The notes under the pieces are model-generated. The model was not told the origin of the DNA. It saw nothing but the letters and a program-made list of their open reading frames with translations, and did no database searches. A stretch of DNA of 15,070 nucleotides from an uncultured Terriglobus sp. (GTDB lineage Bacteria > Acidobacteriota > Terriglobia > Terriglobales > Acidobacteriaceae): the NCBI GenBank assembly GCA_937871605.1, contig CALMRM010000045.1, forward strand, positions 1 to 15,070, in the 5' to 3' direction. This document shows positions 13,834 to 15,070 of this stretch, piece by piece; the first letter of the stretch is position 1; every line of letters begins with the position of its first letter. The position numbers were made by a program, and so were the translations under genes.

Positions 13834-13951
13834 GTCATCCCGACCGGAGCGCAGCGGAGTGGAGGGACCTGCTGTCTGCTCGAAGCAGTGTTGCCGACCG
13901 GGAGGAAAGCAGGTCCTTCGACTGCGCGTTTCACGCTCCGCTCAGGATGAC
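13834..13951. repeat. Palindromic intergenic repeat (REP/MITE-like), copy 2
   Basis: It starts GTCATCC (13834-13840) and ends GGATGAC (13945-13951). The arms of about 40 bases pair imperfectly; the innermost part, GGACCTGCT (13865-13873) against AGCAGGTCC (13909-13917), pairs perfectly. Ends and layout match the element at 11406-11537, so both belong to one family. It lies between dut and the beta-propeller gene. Confidence 0.8.
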
Positions 13952-14033
13952 GCTGTCGTGCGTGATGCCAGCAATGGGCAGAACATGGCACAATGCTTGC
14001 GCGGCCATATCGCGTGGCCGCGTGAGGTCTTCC

Positions 14034-15026
14034 ATGCGCAAAGTCGTACCCTTGCTGTTTGCCCTACCGCTGTTGGCCCACGCCGCGGACCCGAAAGGCA
14101 CACTCGTCACGGCAAATCAGGGCCCGAACACACTTGCGCTGATTGACCTTGCCACCGGCAAGCAGGTCGCCCAGTTGCAGGAAGACGGTCTGGTGAAGGT
14201 GCACGAGCTGGCGATCCTGCCCGATGGCAAGACCGTGATTGCGCCCATCTACGGCGACAGCGGCGTGGGCAAGCCGGGTACCGATGGATCGAAGATTCTG
14301 GTCTACGACATCCCCGCGCGCAAGGTCATCCACACCATCGATTTGGGCAAGGGCCTGCGTCCGCACCAGCCCACGTACGACCCGAAGCGCAACGTGATCT
14401 ATGTGACGAGTGAGTTGGACCAGGCCATGACGGCCATCGACGCCAAGACGTTCAAGGTGCTGTACGAGATTCCGACCGGCCAGCCCGAGTCGCACATGTT
14501 CGCGCTCTCGCATGACGGCCACCGGGGCTACACCTCGAATGTGGGGCCGGGCACCGTCAGCGTGCTGGATCTGGACGCCCATGAAACGCTTGCCGTCATT
14601 CCTGTCGCGAAGCACCTGCAGCGCATCAGCATTTCTCGCGATGACAAGACAGTGTTTGTGTCCGACACGACCACGCCCCGCCTCGCCGCCATTGACACGG
14701 CTACCAACACGGTGCGGCAGTGGATCGACCTGCCCTCGCCCGGCTTCGGATCCGCGCCCACGGCAGACGGCAAGACATTGCTGATCTGCATGCCGGACGC
14801 TGGCAAGCTGGGTGTGATTGACCTCGCGAGTATGAAGCTGGTGAAGACCATTGAGGTTGCGGGCAAGCCTCAGGAAATCCTGTACAGCCCGGATGGCAGC
14901 CGTGCCTGGGCGTCCTCGTTCGGCGAGCCGAAGGTCGCCGAAATCGACACAAAGACGTGGACGCTGACCCGCGAACTGCCCGGCACCGACCGCAACGACG
15001 GCATGGCGTACGCTCCGGTGCAGTAG
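14034..15026 (+). CDS. Exported YVTN-family beta-propeller protein
   Basis: 330 residues from the ATG at 14034, with GTGAGG about 8 bases upstream; codons back to 13947 would overlap the palindromic repeat. Signal peptide: MRKVVPLLFALPLLAHA, cleavage likely after A17. The rest is a series of ~40-residue blades with the pattern NT(L/I)A(L/V)ID..T.k.v..i..G..p....sPDGk..yv: TLVTANQGPNTLALIDLATG, VIYVTSELDQAMTAIDAKTF, GYTSNVGPGTVSVLDLDAHE, VFVSDTTTPRLAAIDTATN and the AWASSFGEPKVAEIDTKTW blade. It is a periplasmic or secreted seven-blade-type propeller. The family is structural and gives no fixed function. Confidence 0.85.
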   Translation: MRKVVPLLFALPLLAHAADPKGTLVTANQGPNTLALIDLATGKQVAQLQEDGLVKVHELAILPDGKTVIAPIYGDSGVGKPGTDGSKILVYDIPARKVIHTIDLGKGLRPHQPTYDPKRNVIYVTSELDQAMTAIDAKTFKVLYEIPTGQPESHMFALSHDGHRGYTSNVGPGTVSVLDLDAHETLAVIPVAKHLQRISISRDDKTVFVSDTTTPRLAAIDTATNTVRQWIDLPSPGFGSAPTADGKTLLICMPDAGKLGVIDLASMKLVKTIEVAGKPQEILYSPDGSRAWASSFGEPKVAEIDTKTWTLTRELPGTDRNDGMAYAPVQ

Positions 15027-15045
15027 GCCGCGCATCCAACGCAGC

Positions 15046-15070
15046 ATGACGCTGACCGACTACCGCACAC
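15046..15070 (+). CDS. Start of a downstream gene, possibly aldo/keto reductase (truncated by window)
   Basis: An ATG at 15046 opens MTLTDYRT and the window then ends. Many aldo/keto reductases begin with a TDYRTLG-type peptide, so that family is a guess from eight residues. It lies 19 bases after the propeller stop. Confidence 0.3.

Overview
The window is G+C-rich, gene-dense bacterial DNA. Several features point to an acidobacterium of the Terriglobus/Granulicella/Edaphobacter kind (Acidobacteriaceae). These are a very long Ig-like surface protein whose C-terminus carries a hydrophobic, arginine-flanked segment, an ECF sigma factor paired with a one-helix membrane protein and a secretin-like exported protein, a lone YVTN beta-propeller, and palindromic intergenic repeats that begin GTCATCC and end GGATGAC. 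The taxon is inferred from gene style, not from a marker search.

Layout. 1-642 (+): 3' end of an Ig-like repeat protein. 714-2120 (-): an unrecognised 468-residue protein with four or five tandem 45-residue alpha-helical repeats and an AT-richer C-terminal domain. 2219-4314 (+): ECF sigma factor, putative anti-sigma factor and exported secretin-like protein, a likely three-gene operon. 4520-6440 (-): plsX, rpmF and a DUF177/YceD gene, the classic yceD-rpmF-plsX cluster linking ribosome assembly and phospholipid synthesis. 6441-7311: about 870 bases without a convincing gene but full of inverted repeats. 7312-8886 (+): a protein with a basic disordered tail and a receiver-like domain, then a MoaB/MogA-type molybdopterin adenylyltransferase. 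8904-9517 (+): a BrnT-like toxin and CopG/BrnA-like antitoxin pair. 9621-11399 (+): DNA primase dnaG. 11585-15026 (+): a degenerate 2TM ion-channel-like membrane protein, a histidine phosphatase, a small membrane protein, dUTPase and an exported YVTN beta-propeller. Two palindromic repeat elements lie at 11406-11537 and 13834-13951. The first codons of another gene, possibly an aldo/keto reductase, start at 15046.

Most genes are housekeeping or of a known family. The parts most likely to be new are the repeat protein with its compositionally distinct tail (714-2120), the sigma/anti-sigma/mini-secretin operon beside it, and the structured non-coding stretch 6497-7290 just upstream of the receiver-like protein. 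None of these is proven to be a new system. All calls come from reading the sequence by eye; no alignment or folding was run.
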